A DNA stretch of 64,000 nucleotides, from contig JBDHXH010000002.1 in assembly GCA_039810605.1 (NCBI GenBank), positions 28,974-92,973 of the forward strand, written 5' to 3'. The notes under the pieces are model-generated. The model had not been told where the DNA came from, ran no database searches, and saw only the letters and a program-made list of their open reading frames with translations. Position numbers and translations under genes: made by a program. Source of the DNA: JAGPCH01 sp039810605. Lineage in GTDB: Bacteria > Bacteroidota > Ignavibacteria > Tepidaquicellales > Tepidaquicellaceae. The number at the start of each line of letters is the position of its first letter. The stretch's first letter is position 1. Below are positions 63,182-64,000 of the stretch, piece after piece.

Positions 63182-63220
63182 AAAGGGAATCATTAACATG
63201 AATTCCCTTTTGTTATTTTT
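63182..63220 (+). terminator. Intrinsic terminator-like hairpin
   Basis: AAAGGGAAT (63182-63190) pairs perfectly with ATTCCCTTT (63202-63210) around an 11-base loop. TGTTATTTTT follows, giving a T-rich tail on the + strand. It sits about 490 bases after wzi and 50 bases before the protease gene. It either ends transcription from the left or forms part of the protease leader. Confidence 0.6.
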
Positions 63221-63269
63221 GTCTCCATTATTCCTAATGCAGTCTTTTCAAAATTTTAAAAACCAAATC

Positions 63270-64000
63270 ATGAAAAGGAAAATTTTTTACTTCATTATTT
63301 TTTTGTGTTTCAGCTCGGCATGGGCTTATGCGGATTCCGGGAAAATACATTTTGACCTGTTGAATGAAATGAGAGCGACAACAGACAATCAAAGGATCCC
63401 TGTTTACATTCTGTTCAAAGATCATCTCACGGTAAAGGATTTTTCCGATATAGGTTATGATACACCAAAGAAGGAACGCAGAAACATTGTTATCCAAAGA
63501 TTGATAAACTATTCTGACAAGAGTCAAAGGAATGTTCGTGAGTTTTTGAATTCCAAAAAAAATCAGAATACAATTGAAAGTTATGAAATTCTATGGATGA
63601 CAAATTCTATAATTACTTCTGTTCCCGTTGACATAATTTATGATCTTTCTGATTTTTCAAATGTAGCAATGATATGCTACGACGCAGATTATCCTATGGA
63701 ACAGGTTCTTGATTCCCGACAGCCGTCGGCTCCGTTTACGGATGCAGTTGCTCCCGTCAACATAACAGTAGCTCCCGAACCCGGGGTAGTGCTGATGAAG
63801 GCAAATCAGGTCTGGGCGCTGGGAAACACAGGAAGAGGAGTGTTAGCTGCAAACGCTGATGATGGTTTCTGGTGGAAGCACCCGGATTTGGTAAAGGGTT
63901 TGTGGCAGAATCTTGGAGAAGATATTAATCATAACGGTAGAACAGTTGATATTCAATCGGGGACATCATCTGTATTCGACGCCGGCGACATCAATGGCGT
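63270..64000 (+). CDS. Secreted subtilisin-like (S8) serine protease, N-terminal part (3' truncated by window edge)
   Basis: An open frame of 243 codons runs off the window. ATG 63270 starts a signal peptide with basic MKRK, a hydrophobic core (IFYFIIFLCFSSAW) and AYA before a likely cleavage site. Residues about 25-165 look like an inhibitor-type propeptide (PVYILFKD, SIITSVPVDIIYDLSDFSNVAMI). The catalytic domain then opens with the family's Asp region, written NADDGFWWKHPDL (usual form DTG), and a NLGEDINHNG segment. Ser and His are beyond the edge. It is probably exported and separate from the glycan operon. Confidence 0.82.
   Translation, partial: MKRKIFYFIIFLCFSSAWAYADSGKIHFDLLNEMRATTDNQRIPVYILFKDHLTVKDFSDIGYDTPKKERRNIVIQRLINYSDKSQRNVREFLNSKKNQNTIESYEILWMTNSIITSVPVDIIYDLSDFSNVAMICYDADYPMEQVLDSRQPSAPFTDAVAPVNITVAPEPGVVLMKANQVWALGNTGRGVLAANADDGFWWKHPDLVKGLWQNLGEDINHNGRTVDIQSGTSSVFDAGDING

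Larger units (their letters stand above)
62695..63269 (+). other. Non-coding stretch between wzi and the protease gene
   Basis: This 575-base stretch has no convincing gene. It contains a 122-base inverted-repeat element (62816-62937) with a following T-run, a hairpin with T-rich tail (63182-63220), and two near-identical 21-base AT-rich repeats (62762-62782 and 63141-63161). Between these I see only low-complexity AT-rich DNA. A short minus-strand reading frame across the element is judged accidental. Confidence 0.7.

Noticed and set aside
1..64000. CRISPR arrays, tRNA or rRNA genes, prophage or integrase genes
   Set aside because: I looked for spaced repeats, cloverleaf-like ends and phage or integrase motifs and saw none I could support.

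Overview
The window is one continuous surface-polysaccharide gene cluster. All 54 genes I could support lie on the + strand, mostly with 4-base overlaps or gaps of a few bases, from the edge of the window to about 62.7 kb. Base composition is AT-rich. Non-ATG starts (mainly TTG) are very common, and a Wzi-like outer-membrane protein is present, so this is a Gram-negative bacterium. Several pieces look most like the Bacteroidota/Ignavibacteriota (FCB) group: the WcfR/WcfS-like initiation genes, the Wzi-like protein and the many TTG starts. That placement is inference, not proof. No rRNA, tRNA or CRISPR array is visible.

Layout. 0-1.1 kb: the end of an amidase. 1.1-9.3 kb: a Kps-like glycosyltransferase, an SDR, a GT2, and a complete-looking phosphonate cassette. 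The cassette has a cytidylyltransferase fused to PEP mutase, phosphonopyruvate decarboxylase, a phosphonoacetaldehyde-reductase-like Fe-ADH and a CDP-glycerol glycerophosphotransferase-like enzyme. It is predicted to make, activate and attach 2-hydroxyethylphosphonate. 9.3-11.4 kb: an AAC(3)-fold acyltransferase and a DUF4910 M28-like protein. 11.4-20.4 kb: a nucleotide-sugar SDR, Wzt, two glycosyltransferases, a cupin, a perosamine-synthase-like aminotransferase, a sugar formyltransferase, a sulfotransferase and a methyltransferase. 20.4-33.7 kb: mostly glycosyltransferases, including a tandem GT4-GT4 fusion, with a deacetylase-like protein, a methyltransferase and an asparagine-synthase-like protein lacking its glutaminase half. 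33.7-37 kb: WbqC, WecE and a GT-C membrane protein. 37-52.2 kb: more glycosyltransferases, two full AsnB proteins, an O-antigen ligase/polymerase, an 895-residue tandem CapK/PaaK fusion, a GNAT and a UDP-glucuronate 4-epimerase. 52.2-60.9 kb: two methyltransferases, a hexapeptide acyltransferase, a second Und-P-sugar synthase/GT-C pair, and the initiation module (aminotransferase, PglC-type transferase, PglF/WbpM-type dehydratase). 60.9-62.7 kb: Wzi. 62.7-63.3 kb: a non-coding stretch with a terminal-inverted-repeat element and a terminator. 63.3 kb to the end: the start of a secreted subtilisin-like protease.

How it fits together. The last three sugar genes would build and load the first sugar-1-phosphate onto undecaprenyl phosphate. 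About twenty glycosyltransferases extend it. Side enzymes supply amino sugars, formyl, acyl, sulfate, methyl, carboxamide and phosphonate groups. Wzt, the ligase/polymerase and Wzi point to export and surface anchoring. Neither Wzm (the Wzt partner) nor a Wzx flippase is in the window. The most unusual parts are the phosphonate-transfer cassette, the tandem CapK fusion, two genes whose expected start codon is ATA, and several enzymes with changed catalytic residues.
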